40,457 bases of DNA, from NCBI GenBank assembly GCA_041658405.1, contig JBBAAG010000022.1, forward strand, positions 1-40,457, given 5' to 3'. This document shows, one piece after another, positions 15,044-23,691 of the stretch (position 1 is the stretch's first letter; each line of letters opens with the position of its first letter). This DNA comes from Elusimicrobiota bacterium (GTDB taxonomy: Bacteria > Elusimicrobiota > UBA5214 > JBBAAG01). The notes under the pieces were generated by a model. It was not told the origin of the DNA and ran no database searches. It was given only the letters and a program-made list of their open reading frames with translations. The translations under genes were made by a program, and so were the position numbers.

Positions 15044-16096
15044 ATGGTTTATATATTACAAGAAATCAGGCAGCAACCCGATGCTATCAATAACACTATT
15101 AAACGTGAATGGACGAAAGTACAAAAAATATGTGCACGTCTTCAAAGCAAAAACATTAATATTATCGGCCTCTGCGCGAGAGGAACATCGGATAACGCGG
15201 CAAATCTAGGGCGGTACCTTTTAGAATACGTTACAGGTATACCCATAACGCTTACTATGCCGTCAATTTATACGTTATACAAACATCCCCCGCGAATTGG
15301 TAAGAACGCGATAGTTATCGGGATCTCGCAGTCAGGCGAAACCATAGAAGTATGCGAGGTGCTGAAGGAAGTAAAAAAACTTGGTGCAATAGCACTGGCC
15401 ATAACTAATGAACCGAATTCCACGCTTGCGAATGTAGCTGATGAAGTAATCCTTTGCCATGCGGGAATAGAAAGAAGCGTTGCCGCAACTAAAACGTATA
15501 CCACTCAACTTACCGCGTTATATCTTCTTGCCGGAATGTTCGCCAAAAATGAAAGTTTGTTAAACCAACTACGCCGTGCACCATTAAAGATCACTGAATT
15601 GTTTGCATTGGAAACTGTTATAAAACAAAAAATTGAACGTTACAAATATATTACGGACTGTATAGTACTGGGCCGGGGATTTAATTATGCAACTGCGCTG
15701 GAGACCGCGTTAAAACTTAAGGAAACATGCTATATTCCCGCGGACCCGTATTCCTCCGCTGACTTTATGCATGGTCCCGTAGCAACGGTAGAACAAAACC
15801 TGCCGGTAATAATTTACGCACCAAATGATCCGACCTTACAGGGACAGAGGGAAACTGTTACGAAGATACGTTCCCGTGGAGCAGAGACCATCATTGTGAC
15901 GTCAGATAATAAATTATTACGCCAGGCGCAGTGGCCGATAGAAGTCCCGAAAGATATCCCGTTTATTATTTCGCCCTTTACCAATATTGTGGTAGGGCAG
16001 ATGCTTGCCGCGCATTTATCGTTAACCAAAGGATACAATCCGGATGCGCCGCGCGGGTTGACTAAAGTAACCCAGGCTACAAAGTCAGGGATTTAA
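15044..16096 (+). CDS. Two-SIS-domain sugar-phosphate isomerase/deaminase (GlmS isomerase-domain family)
   Basis: This 350-residue protein has two SIS domains (about 25-165 and 200-335) like the isomerase half of glucosamine-6-phosphate synthase. Sugar-phosphate motifs are CARGTSDNAA (44-53), SQSGET (95-100), AATKTYTTQL (147-156) and a DFMHGP segment in the second domain that matches the catalytic loop region of GlmS. The N-terminal glutaminase domain is missing, so it cannot use glutamine; a role as glucosamine-6-phosphate deaminase of the NagB-II type or a related amino-sugar isomerase/deaminase is more likely. AAGGACAGG precedes ATG 15044, 27 bases after iscU. Confidence 0.85.
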   Translation: MVYILQEIRQQPDAINNTIKREWTKVQKICARLQSKNINIIGLCARGTSDNAANLGRYLLEYVTGIPITLTMPSIYTLYKHPPRIGKNAIVIGISQSGETIEVCEVLKEVKKLGAIALAITNEPNSTLANVADEVILCHAGIERSVAATKTYTTQLTALYLLAGMFAKNESLLNQLRRAPLKITELFALETVIKQKIERYKYITDCIVLGRGFNYATALETALKLKETCYIPADPYSSADFMHGPVATVEQNLPVIIYAPNDPTLQGQRETVTKIRSRGAETIIVTSDNKLLRQAQWPIEVPKDIPFIISPFTNIVVGQMLAAHLSLTKGYNPDAPRGLTKVTQATKSGI

Positions 16097-16111
16097 TAAA
16101 AATTATTTAAG

Positions 16112-16141
16112 TTGACATAAAAAAAATAAATAAGATAAGAT
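16112..16141 (+). promoter_or_regulatory. Sigma-70-type promoter for the ferredoxin gene
   Basis: TTGACA (16112-16117), an 18-base A-rich spacer and TAAGAT (16136-16141) lie about 65 bases before ATG 16206. Confidence 0.6.
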
Positions 16142-16205
16142 TTTAAAAACAAAATCAATTGTTTAGGATAATTTTATTAGGAACAAAAGGAGGAGTTGTT
16201 AGAAA

Positions 16206-16394
16206 ATGAAAGTATCTGTTGACAAAGAAACCTGTACAGGTTGTGGATTATGCGTAGATACCGCGCCGGAAGTGTTTGAGTTGGAAGACAATGTTGCTGT
16301 TGCAAAGTCAGACCGTGTACCCGACGGGCAGGAAGATGCTGTAAAACAAGCGGCAGGCGATTGCCCGGTGGAAGCTATCAAGGTTGAAGAGTAG
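16206..16394 (+). CDS. Small single-cluster [4Fe-4S] ferredoxin
   Basis: This 62-residue acidic electron carrier has the CTGCGLC cluster motif (C10, C13, C16) and the distal CP of GDCPVEAI (C54). The second CxxCxxC motif of clostridial 2[4Fe-4S] ferredoxins is absent, so it is a Thermotoga- or Desulfovibrio-type single-cluster ferredoxin. The start has an AGGAGG site ten bases upstream. It is flanked by its own promoter and terminator, so it is a stand-alone transcript. Likely partners are soluble redox enzymes and radical-SAM enzymes such as the KamA here; this is inference. Confidence 0.93.
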   Translation: MKVSVDKETCTGCGLCVDTAPEVFELEDNVAVAKSDRVPDGQEDAVKQAAGDCPVEAIKVEE

Positions 16395-16418
16395 GGAAAA
16401 GTTTAACCAGTATTAAGT

Positions 16419-16456
16419 AAGGAGGTTGGCAGAAACCAGCCTCCTTATTTATTTTG
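16419..16456 (+). terminator. Rho-independent terminator after the ferredoxin gene
   Basis: AAGGAGGTTGG (16419-16429) pairs with CCAGCCTCCTT (about 16436-16446) with one G-T pair, then ATTTATTTT follows. It closes the ferredoxin transcript 24 bases after the stop. Confidence 0.82.
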
Positions 16457-16514
16457 GTAATAATTAGTATACTTTCGTGTGAAACAATAATTAATAGTAA
16501 GTGAAGGTACGCAA

Positions 16515-17462
16515 ATGCAGAAATTGATAATAACCGCCACGGGATTATCCAAAAGTTATGGTACACACAAAGCGGTAGACGATATTTCATTTTCCGTGCG
16601 GGAAGGGACAGTATTCGGTTTACTTGGCCCGAACGGTGCGGGTAAAACTACAATGGTAAGGTTGCTCAACGGTATTTTACGCCCTACAGGCGGTACTGCT
16701 GAGGTTATGGGGAAAGATGTAACAACATATTCTGACATTATCCGCAACCATTGCGGTGTACAGACAGATACCAACCTGTATGATCGTTTAACCGGAGAAG
16801 CTAACCTCTCAACCTGGGGTGAATTATATGGCCTTTACGGTACTCAATTAGACAGACGCATAGCGTCTCTTCTCGAAATGTTTGATCTTACGGATAAACG
16901 GTATACGCTTGTTGGTAAGTATTCTAAGGGGATGAAACAAAAACTTGCGATTGCCCGTGCGGTTATTCATAACCCGGAAATATTATTCTTAGATGAACCT
17001 ACTGCAGGGTTGGATCCGGAAGCATCAAATGATGTGCTGGTATACCTTAAGAGATATGTTTCCGATGCTAAACGTACAGTATTTTTGTGTTCCCACCGGC
17101 TGGAGGAAGTTGAAACACTATGTTCATCAGTGGCATTTATTAATAAAGGCAAACTTTTGGTTTCAGGAAGTGTAAATGAAATTATAAAATCTTTATGGCG
17201 GGATAAATATGTTTTGGTCACCACCGCAAATACGCGTCCATACCTGGTGAATGAACTCAATAAAAAAGGTTATGCATTTAGTGTTGAAGGTACGGTATTC
17301 CGCATTAAGATACGAGGGGAGCAGGATATTCCAAAAATTATCAAAGAAATTATTTCAACGGATACAGATATTATCCGGGTAGAGGAAGAAGTTCATACTC
17401 TGAAAGACGTATATTTTAAGTTAATACCGGATAACACTGCCAATCAGGAAAGGGGCGTGTGA
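16515..17462 (+). CDS. ABC transporter ATP-binding protein (ABC-2 type exporter)
   Basis: This 315-residue protein has Walker A GPNGAGKTT (38-46), Q-loop Q83, signature YSKGMKQ (136-142), Walker B ILFLDE (156-161), and the switch histidine H194 in SHRLEEVE. A C-terminal region of about 90 residues follows, typical of NatA/CcmA-like drug and polysaccharide exporters. It drives the permease encoded 3 bases downstream, in the inner membrane. The substrate is unknown. ATG 16515 follows GAAGGTACG. It sits downstream of the ferredoxin terminator, so it starts a new unit together with the permease and perhaps the DUF4380 gene. Confidence 0.9.
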   Translation: MQKLIITATGLSKSYGTHKAVDDISFSVREGTVFGLLGPNGAGKTTMVRLLNGILRPTGGTAEVMGKDVTTYSDIIRNHCGVQTDTNLYDRLTGEANLSTWGELYGLYGTQLDRRIASLLEMFDLTDKRYTLVGKYSKGMKQKLAIARAVIHNPEILFLDEPTAGLDPEASNDVLVYLKRYVSDAKRTVFLCSHRLEEVETLCSSVAFINKGKLLVSGSVNEIIKSLWRDKYVLVTTANTRPYLVNELNKKGYAFSVEGTVFRIKIRGEQDIPKIIKEIISTDTDIIRVEEEVHTLKDVYFKLIPDNTANQERGV

Positions 17463-17465
17463 CGT

Positions 17466-18290
17466 ATGAACTTCAACAGAATATTTGCGGTAATAAAAAA
17501 GGATTTTATTGATATGCTGCGCAGTAAACACGCAATGGTACCGATGATTGTTGTCCCATTGATTTTTGTTGCGGTGATGCCCGCAGCGATGTTATTATCT
17601 ACAACCAATATGCCGGACAGCGCGTTCAATGCGAAAGATACAGAAATGTTTGTCCAGAAATTTGAAACCAGCAGTTCAATATTTCCACCCGGGTTTGACC
17701 AGCGGCAAAAAATGGCGTACGCAATGATCATATACTTTCTTGCACCGATGTTTTTGATAGTTCCTGTGATGGTATCGAGTATAATCGCAGCTAATAGTTT
17801 CGCTGGAGAAAAGGAACAAAAGACGATTGAAGGGTTATTATATACGCCGGTAACGGATATTGAGATTCTTGTATCAAAAATTTTAGTATCCTATATCCCG
17901 GCAATTGCGGTATCCTGGCTGGCATTCATAGTTTATGCGGGTGTGGTAAACATTACAGGGTATCCACTTTTCCATACAATAATATTTCCGACGCTTACAT
18001 GGCTACTTATGCAAATATTTCTGATCCCGGTGATAAGTTTTACAGCATTGGCGGTAGTTGTAGCTTTATCACAACGCGCAGCAACAGTGTGGGAAGCGCA
18101 ACAGGTATCGGCGTTTACTGTTGTACCGATTATTGGATTGGTATTATCACAAACTGCCGGGGTTTTGGTTTTTGATAACACTGTGGTATTAGTACTCACC
18201 GCGGTATTGCTGGTGATAGACGCTGTGATGCTGTATTGGATGGTAAAAACGTTCAACCGTGAAGATATTGTCAGCAAGTATGTAAGCTGA
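17466..18290 (+). CDS. ABC-2 type transporter permease
   Basis: This 274-residue membrane protein has about six helices (about 24-43, 92-115, 138-160, 167-190, 204-222 and 236-258). The cytoplasmic motif after helix 2, FAGEKEQKTIEGLLYTPV, is the usual ABC-2 permease coupling helix. An extracytoplasmic loop of about 45 residues lies between helices 1 and 2. It forms a complex with the ATPase encoded just upstream (3-base gap; GGAAAGGGGCG is the ribosome binding site). NatB-like sodium exporters and drug exporters share this shape, so the cargo is not defined. Confidence 0.87.
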   Translation: MNFNRIFAVIKKDFIDMLRSKHAMVPMIVVPLIFVAVMPAAMLLSTTNMPDSAFNAKDTEMFVQKFETSSSIFPPGFDQRQKMAYAMIIYFLAPMFLIVPVMVSSIIAANSFAGEKEQKTIEGLLYTPVTDIEILVSKILVSYIPAIAVSWLAFIVYAGVVNITGYPLFHTIIFPTLTWLLMQIFLIPVISFTALAVVVALSQRAATVWEAQQVSAFTVVPIIGLVLSQTAGVLVFDNTVVLVLTAVLLVIDAVMLYWMVKTFNREDIVSKYVS

Positions 18291-18312
18291 ACCCAGCTGA
18301 AAGGAAGTTTTG

Positions 18313-19212
18313 ATGACTAAAGTCAGTTATGCCGGATGGAAAAACTGTATAAGGTTAAGCAATGGTAAAATAGAACTAATTGCTACAACCGATGTTGGCC
18401 CGCGGATCATCCGTCTGGGGTTTGTTAACAGCCAAAATTTTATGAAAGAGTATAAACAACACCTTGGCTTAACTGGAGGTAAGGAATGGCGGATTTACGG
18501 CGGGCACCGTTTGTGGCACGCACCGGAAGACGCAGTGCGTACTTACTGGCCGGATAATACACCTGTAAAAGCTCGGCAAGAAAAAAATACGTTGTATCTC
18601 TCACAGTCAGTAGAAGGCAGTACCGGGCTGCAGAAAGAGATTGATATTACAATAGATACTCGGGAGGACAGTGTTACGCTAGTGCATAGGATAAATAACA
18701 AAAACTTGTGGGAAGTTGAACTTTCCCTATGGTGCCTTAGTGTGATGTCCCCAGGCGGACGCGCAATTATCCCGCAAGAAGAATTCCGTCCGCATCCTGA
18801 CTATTTACTTCCCGCACGGCCGGTAGTGTTATGGCATTACACCAATATGAAAGACCCGCGATGGATCTGGGGCGAGAAATATATACAGTTAAAACAAAAT
18901 ACTAAATATAAATCCAAACAAAAAGTGGGTTTACTGAATAAAAAAGGCTGGGGTGCGTATTACCTTAACGGCGAACTTTTTGTCAAACGTTATGACTACA
19001 CCCCAAAAGCCGTATATCCTGACTACGGGTGTAATACCGAATTATATACCGATCAGGATATGCTTGAATTTGAAACCCTTAGCCCTGTGACCAGGATTTT
19101 GCCCGGTGGTAAGGTGGAACACACAGAAAAATGGTATCTTTATAAAACCAGCTTAACTGAAGATGAATCTGAACTTGATAAAACGATAAAACCATTGTTT
19201 ATGAGCAGGTAG
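18313..19212 (+). CDS. DUF4380 family protein (aldose-epimerase-like beta-sandwich)
   Basis: This 299-residue protein has the DUF4380 marks: LIATTDVGPRIIRLG near residue 25 and YGGHRLWHAPED near 64, in a galactose-mutarotase-like fold. No signal peptide is present, so it is probably cytoplasmic. A role in sugar binding or epimerisation is suggested by the fold only. An in-frame TTG three bases earlier (18310) is possible, but ATG 18313 is better spaced from AAAGGAAG. It lies 22 bases after the permease and may be in the same unit; a strong new promoter follows at 19226. Confidence 0.78.
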   Translation: MTKVSYAGWKNCIRLSNGKIELIATTDVGPRIIRLGFVNSQNFMKEYKQHLGLTGGKEWRIYGGHRLWHAPEDAVRTYWPDNTPVKARQEKNTLYLSQSVEGSTGLQKEIDITIDTREDSVTLVHRINNKNLWEVELSLWCLSVMSPGGRAIIPQEEFRPHPDYLLPARPVVLWHYTNMKDPRWIWGEKYIQLKQNTKYKSKQKVGLLNKKGWGAYYLNGELFVKRYDYTPKAVYPDYGCNTELYTDQDMLEFETLSPVTRILPGGKVEHTEKWYLYKTSLTEDESELDKTIKPLFMSR

Positions 19213-19225
19213 GCGAGTATTATTA

Positions 19226-19253
19226 TTGACAAATAAAGCTAATTGTATATAAT
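19226..19253 (+). promoter_or_regulatory. Consensus sigma-70 promoter for the surface-protein locus
   Basis: TTGACA (19226-19231), a 16-base spacer and TATAAT (19248-19253) match consensus at both hexamers. The first cell-surface gene begins 34 bases further on. Confidence 0.75.
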
Positions 19254-19287
19254 AACTACAAATTGAGGTAATTATAATCAATGGTTT

Positions 19288-22149
19288 ATGTATATTAAGA
19301 AAAGCCTTTATTTACTGACCCTTGTACTGTTGTTACAATCTCATTTTTTCACCGGTACGGCTCACACATCAGACGGCGTTTTTTACGGTAAAATAACAAG
19401 TACCGACAGTTTAGTACTTTCCGGTGCAGTAGTTGAAGTGGTGGATTACGATTCAAAAATGTTCATTACCACTGTTACTGCAAACACTACAGGCTATTAT
19501 TCCGTTACTCTCCCCACCGGAACTTACGAACTCCGCGTATCATCCACGAATTATGAAATGAAAAACACTGCTGGCTTAATATCCGTATCCCAGTCCAGTA
19601 CTACCCAAAACTTTACGTTATCGCTGTTTTCGTCAAACGATTTAACAGTGCAATGGACCACAATGTTTGGCGGCAGTGCTGATGAAATAGTAACAAAACC
19701 GTGTATTGATGGTAACAATAATGTATACATCACGGGAATAACATACGGACAGATACACGCAACCGCTACGCTGAAAGGAACTAATGATTATTATTACGCA
19801 AAGTTCAGTTCCTTTGGAGTATTATCATGGATAAAACAGGATGGTACACTAAATGAGGATATAGCAAACGATATAGTAGTAGATTCATCAGGGAATATTT
19901 ATATTACAGGCAACAACTATATAGGTGTTAACGATGCTGACGGATTTATACAAAAGTTTGACACCAACGGCACTCCTGTATGGACACAGATGTTGAACCA
20001 AGCTGCTATGGATAACATGAACGCTATTGCGATTGACTCTGCCAGCAACGTATATACCGCGTCATACAATTTCGGGTCATATGGCGGAACAACAAATCAG
20101 GGAGTAGAGGATGTTGTTATCACAAAATATACACCAGGCGGCTCTCAAACATGGATTAAACAACTCGGAGGTACTAATAGAGATGTTGGTGGTGCTATAG
20201 CAGTAGATTATAATAATAATGTTTATGTTGCCGGACATACACGCAGCATTACTTTTGATGGCAATACGAACAAAGGCAATTACGACTTTTTGGTAATAAA
20301 ATATGACTCCGCAGGAACAAAGTTATGGTCAAAACTATTCGGTACAACTGCAAACGACTACTACGGCAGTGTTGTAACTAATCAGTACGGCGATTTGTAT
20401 GTGGTATATAATATTGAAACTTATACTGACATATTTGATATTGTATTATTAAAACTTTGTCCAACTACCGGCAACACTATATGGTCACATACGATTGGAA
20501 CTGTTTACAACGATTTTTCCGGAGACATTGTAACAACAAAAACCGGCGATATTTATCTTTCCGGAAACACCACCGGTGGACTATTCGGGAATACAAACAT
20601 TGGTAGCAACGACTTGTTCCTGCTTAAATACGACGCAAATGGTAATTACCAGTGGTGCAAACAGTTCGGTACCGGTGTTGACGACAATTACCCTCATTTG
20701 TATTCCGATACCGACGGCAACTTGTATTTTAGTGGAAATACAAACGGAAACATAAACAATGTTGTCAAACCAGGCGGTATGAAGGACGGTTTTATCGTTA
20801 AGTACGCAAACACTTTACGCACATTAATTACAGCCGTAACAGTTCCTATATCGACAAATACAGCAACTTTAGCAGGCCGTGTTGTGGGAAAAGTAGTATA
20901 CAGATCATCCTGGATGGGTGATGAAGACTATCCTGTCAGTGATACACTGGTTGAGTTTATTTATGGAACAACAGTTTTGTATTCAACAAAAACGTCAGTA
21001 GGCGGCGATTATGATATACGGTTAGCGACAGGAACGTATAATATACGCTTTACCGCGGATGGGTTTGCTATGGTTACTTCCACAAATATTGTTGTGTTCT
21101 CCAGCGCAACTACCATAGCAAATGTAAAACTTACACTCACAGGCGGAATTCTAAATTGCGCTATCAGCAGAGGCTCAAATTATCCGGCAAGTACTAACAC
21201 AAGCTCAAATTTTACTTATACTTTGGAAATTATCAAAAATGATATTATCTATGAATCATATACTTCCACCACGGGAGCTAATACAAGTTTACCAATCTCT
21301 ACCGGAACATATACCTTGCGTGCAAATAGTTACGGATTTCTCGCGTCGTCAACTAATATAGGGATATCGGCATCTATAAACAACGTAACACTAACATTGA
21401 ACCCTATAAAAATTTCAAGTACGACTGCAACATACATTGTATATCCGGATTATTCAAGCGTGTATATCCCTTACACTTCCGGGATGGATACACAAAACAT
21501 ATCATTATATTTTGATTCCGTAACTGACTGGAATACCTTGGACAACGGTATTACTTTTGGAATGAAATCTGCGGATATTATGTATCGGTTAGTAACCCAC
21601 CCCTCTTTTTCACAGTTTTATGACGATATAACAATCAAACTTGCGTATACTGACGACAAAATTCTTGGGCTTAACGAAAACAAATTACGTATTTTTTGGA
21701 GGCAAGACCTCTCAAATGGCACATGGCAAATTATTGAAAATAGTTATGTAGACCTTGTTAATAAAAAAGTAGTATGTAACACAAAAAAAACAGGGTATTT
21801 CTGTTTATACGACATAAGTTTTGTTAAAGACGACACTACGAAACAAATTACTGAATTACGCCGATTCCCCAGCCCATTCGATCCGGAACGCGAAGTTATG
21901 AATATTTCGTACGTATTGGCAACTGATGCGAGAACAAGAGTACTTATAGTCGACCTCTTTGGCCGGCAAATGTATTGCGTAACATTCCCTTCCGGCAGTA
22001 ACGGCGGTATGCGCGGGACAAATATATTAAAATGGGACGGCCGCGGGACAATAGGAAACTATTCTAACGTATTAATGGATACCGGAATTTATATTTTATG
22101 TATAGAGTCCGCAGAAAAAGTGGAAACACGGAGTATTGGTATAAAATGA
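19288..22149 (+). CDS. Secreted seven-bladed SBBP beta-propeller protein with FlgD-like C-terminal domain
   Basis: This 953-residue protein has a signal peptide (1-25), a carboxypeptidase regulatory-like domain (about 30-113), and seven SBBP repeats about 55 residues apart, led by W123, W181, W232, W289, W347, W399 and W456 and each ending in a DxxGNxYxxG-like strand. Two further CRD-like domains (about 528-618 and 620-703) follow, then a beta-rich module (about 710-845). The last 95 residues (FPSPFDPEREV, YVLATDARTRVLIVD, LKWDGRG, TGIYILCIES) form a FlgD-like sorting-type domain, as found on type IX secretion cargo. It has only a weak GAGGT ribosome site, and its stop overlaps the next start as ATGA. 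Confidence 0.85.
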   Translation: MYIKKSLYLLTLVLLLQSHFFTGTAHTSDGVFYGKITSTDSLVLSGAVVEVVDYDSKMFITTVTANTTGYYSVTLPTGTYELRVSSTNYEMKNTAGLISVSQSSTTQNFTLSLFSSNDLTVQWTTMFGGSADEIVTKPCIDGNNNVYITGITYGQIHATATLKGTNDYYYAKFSSFGVLSWIKQDGTLNEDIANDIVVDSSGNIYITGNNYIGVNDADGFIQKFDTNGTPVWTQMLNQAAMDNMNAIAIDSASNVYTASYNFGSYGGTTNQGVEDVVITKYTPGGSQTWIKQLGGTNRDVGGAIAVDYNNNVYVAGHTRSITFDGNTNKGNYDFLVIKYDSAGTKLWSKLFGTTANDYYGSVVTNQYGDLYVVYNIETYTDIFDIVLLKLCPTTGNTIWSHTIGTVYNDFSGDIVTTKTGDIYLSGNTTGGLFGNTNIGSNDLFLLKYDANGNYQWCKQFGTGVDDNYPHLYSDTDGNLYFSGNTNGNINNVVKPGGMKDGFIVKYANTLRTLITAVTVPISTNTATLAGRVVGKVVYRSSWMGDEDYPVSDTLVEFIYGTTVLYSTKTSVGGDYDIRLATGTYNIRFTADGFAMVTSTNIVVFSSATTIANVKLTLTGGILNCAISRGSNYPASTNTSSNFTYTLEIIKNDIIYESYTSTTGANTSLPISTGTYTLRANSYGFLASSTNIGISASINNVTLTLNPIKISSTTATYIVYPDYSSVYIPYTSGMDTQNISLYFDSVTDWNTLDNGITFGMKSADIMYRLVTHPSFSQFYDDITIKLAYTDDKILGLNENKLRIFWRQDLSNGTWQIIENSYVDLVNKKVVCNTKKTGYFCLYDISFVKDDTTKQITELRRFPSPFDPEREVMNISYVLATDARTRVLIVDLFGRQMYCVTFPSGSNGGMRGTNILKWDGRGTIGNYSNVLMDTGIYILCIESAEKVETRSIGIK

Positions 22150-23558
22150 GCACACACAACACTTTTTCTACAAAAATTTTAGTAACAGCGTTAACTGCTG
22201 TGGTATTCACAACAATTGGAGCAAAAACCTTGTGTCAATCCGCCGGGACAGCGATGGACTTTATCAACCAAGGCATGAGTGTGCGTTTCAACGGTATGGG
22301 AACCGCATTTGTTGGCCTGGCAGACGACGTTTCTGCTATCACTATTAACCCGGCTGGTATTGCGATAACCCGGTACCCCGGCCAGTTTGCAGTATCACAT
22401 CATGGGTTGTACAATCACGCTATGTATAACACACTGGGATATGTTTCCCATAACAATTCACTGGGGTACGGTTTTGCGTTGACCAACTTATACGCCTCAA
22501 CCAGCCTTATTGACAGTGAAAACCAGAACCGTGGAGATTTTATTGTCAACAATACCGGTTTTTCATTAGGTTTAGGTACAACTTTTATTAGAAACGCGTT
22601 ATCCTTGGGTATAGTTGCTAAAACAGTGCTTCAGTTAGTAAATAATAATTATTTATCTTCGGGTTCCTCATATGAACCATATACCGGAATTGGTATCGGG
22701 TATGACGCAGATGCCGGGATTCTTATCAGGCCAATAAAATATTTGTCGTTTGGGGTTACACTCCGAAATATTTTGGGAGACAATGCTAAAATCAGCCGCA
22801 GGCGCCAGGATGGGTCGTATACTACACGCGATATTATTATGTACGCGGTTTACGGTACGGCACTACGTTTATTTGACGATATGCTGCTGTTTACATATGA
22901 TTATAACGAGTACAATGCAAGCAACTGTTTTGGTTTAGAATTTAACTACAAAATATTGTCATTACGCGCAGGATTTACTTATCCATATATAACCGTTGGA
23001 GTCGGTATTGGCGGGAAGTCTAAGTTTGATTTCAGTATACTCCATCAGTACAGCTCAAGTATGGGCGGCGTAGAAGATAACATAGCTCGTGCATCCTACG
23101 TCGCAGCATGGGGAAAGGAGACCGCAAAATCTACGCCACTGAAAGAAACACAGAAACGGTTGGCAACAGGGGTTCAGTGTCTTAACAAAGGCGATCTTAA
23201 GAAAGCACGGAAGTTTGCAGATAGTGCTTTGAAAATAGATAAAACCAATGTTGAAGCCATGGATTTTATCGCAAAACTTGATTTAATAAAAGAAGACAAA
23301 ACCCCGCCGGAAGTGATTGTTGCTCCTACAATGAGGTCAAGAACAAAAAAGTTTGTGTTATCCTTTAATGTAAAAGACAATATTGCGTTGCGTACGGTAA
23401 AGGTGTTGAATCAGAAATACAACGTATTCGCTGCATCGGAAACGGTTATTACTTACAGATTTGATAAACTCGCGAATAATACTGAAGTAAAAATTGAAGC
23501 ATACGACATGAACTACAATACTACTACCGTGAAAACTATGATAATGATTGACAAATGA
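22146..23558 (+). CDS. PorV/PorQ-like outer-membrane barrel protein with TPR and Ig-like C-terminal extension
   Basis: This 470-residue protein starts at ATG 22146, which overlaps the preceding stop (ATGA); a 16-residue upstream extension would lie before the signal peptide, so it was rejected. After the signal peptide (to about residue 31) the PorV/PorQ signature appears: VRFNGMGTAFVGLADDV and INPAGIA. A beta-barrel runs to about residue 320. It is followed by a TPR-like helical pair (about 334-384, NKGDLKKARKFADSALKID) and an Ig-like domain (386-470). PorV (FadL-like) shuttles type IX cargo at the outer membrane in Bacteroidota. The TPR and Ig extension is unusual. Confidence 0.83.
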   Translation: MSTHNTFSTKILVTALTAVVFTTIGAKTLCQSAGTAMDFINQGMSVRFNGMGTAFVGLADDVSAITINPAGIAITRYPGQFAVSHHGLYNHAMYNTLGYVSHNNSLGYGFALTNLYASTSLIDSENQNRGDFIVNNTGFSLGLGTTFIRNALSLGIVAKTVLQLVNNNYLSSGSSYEPYTGIGIGYDADAGILIRPIKYLSFGVTLRNILGDNAKISRRRQDGSYTTRDIIMYAVYGTALRLFDDMLLFTYDYNEYNASNCFGLEFNYKILSLRAGFTYPYITVGVGIGGKSKFDFSILHQYSSSMGGVEDNIARASYVAAWGKETAKSTPLKETQKRLATGVQCLNKGDLKKARKFADSALKIDKTNVEAMDFIAKLDLIKEDKTPPEVIVAPTMRSRTKKFVLSFNVKDNIALRTVKVLNQKYNVFAASETVITYRFDKLANNTEVKIEAYDMNYNTTTVKTMIMIDK

Positions 23559-23571
23559 AGAAACATGTTTA

Positions 23572-23599
23572 TTGACATTAAATAATACTTTAATATAAT
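23572..23599 (+). promoter_or_regulatory. Consensus sigma-70 promoter upstream of the second PorV-like gene
   Basis: TTGACA (23572-23577), a 16-base spacer and TATAAT (23594-23599) again match consensus at both hexamers, with the same spacer as the promoter at 19226. It is about 90 bases before ATG 23692. Confidence 0.75.
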
Positions 23600-23691
23600 A
23601 TTTTGTGATATGAAAAGAACAAAACATCAGTGTTTAGGCAATCACCGGTATTAATTTTTTAATTATTTATTTTTTTTGAGGGGGAATTGAC

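Noticed and set aside
22098..22145. A 16-residue upstream extension of the PorV-like protein
   Set aside because: The ATGA overlap start at 22146 puts the signal peptide at the N terminus.
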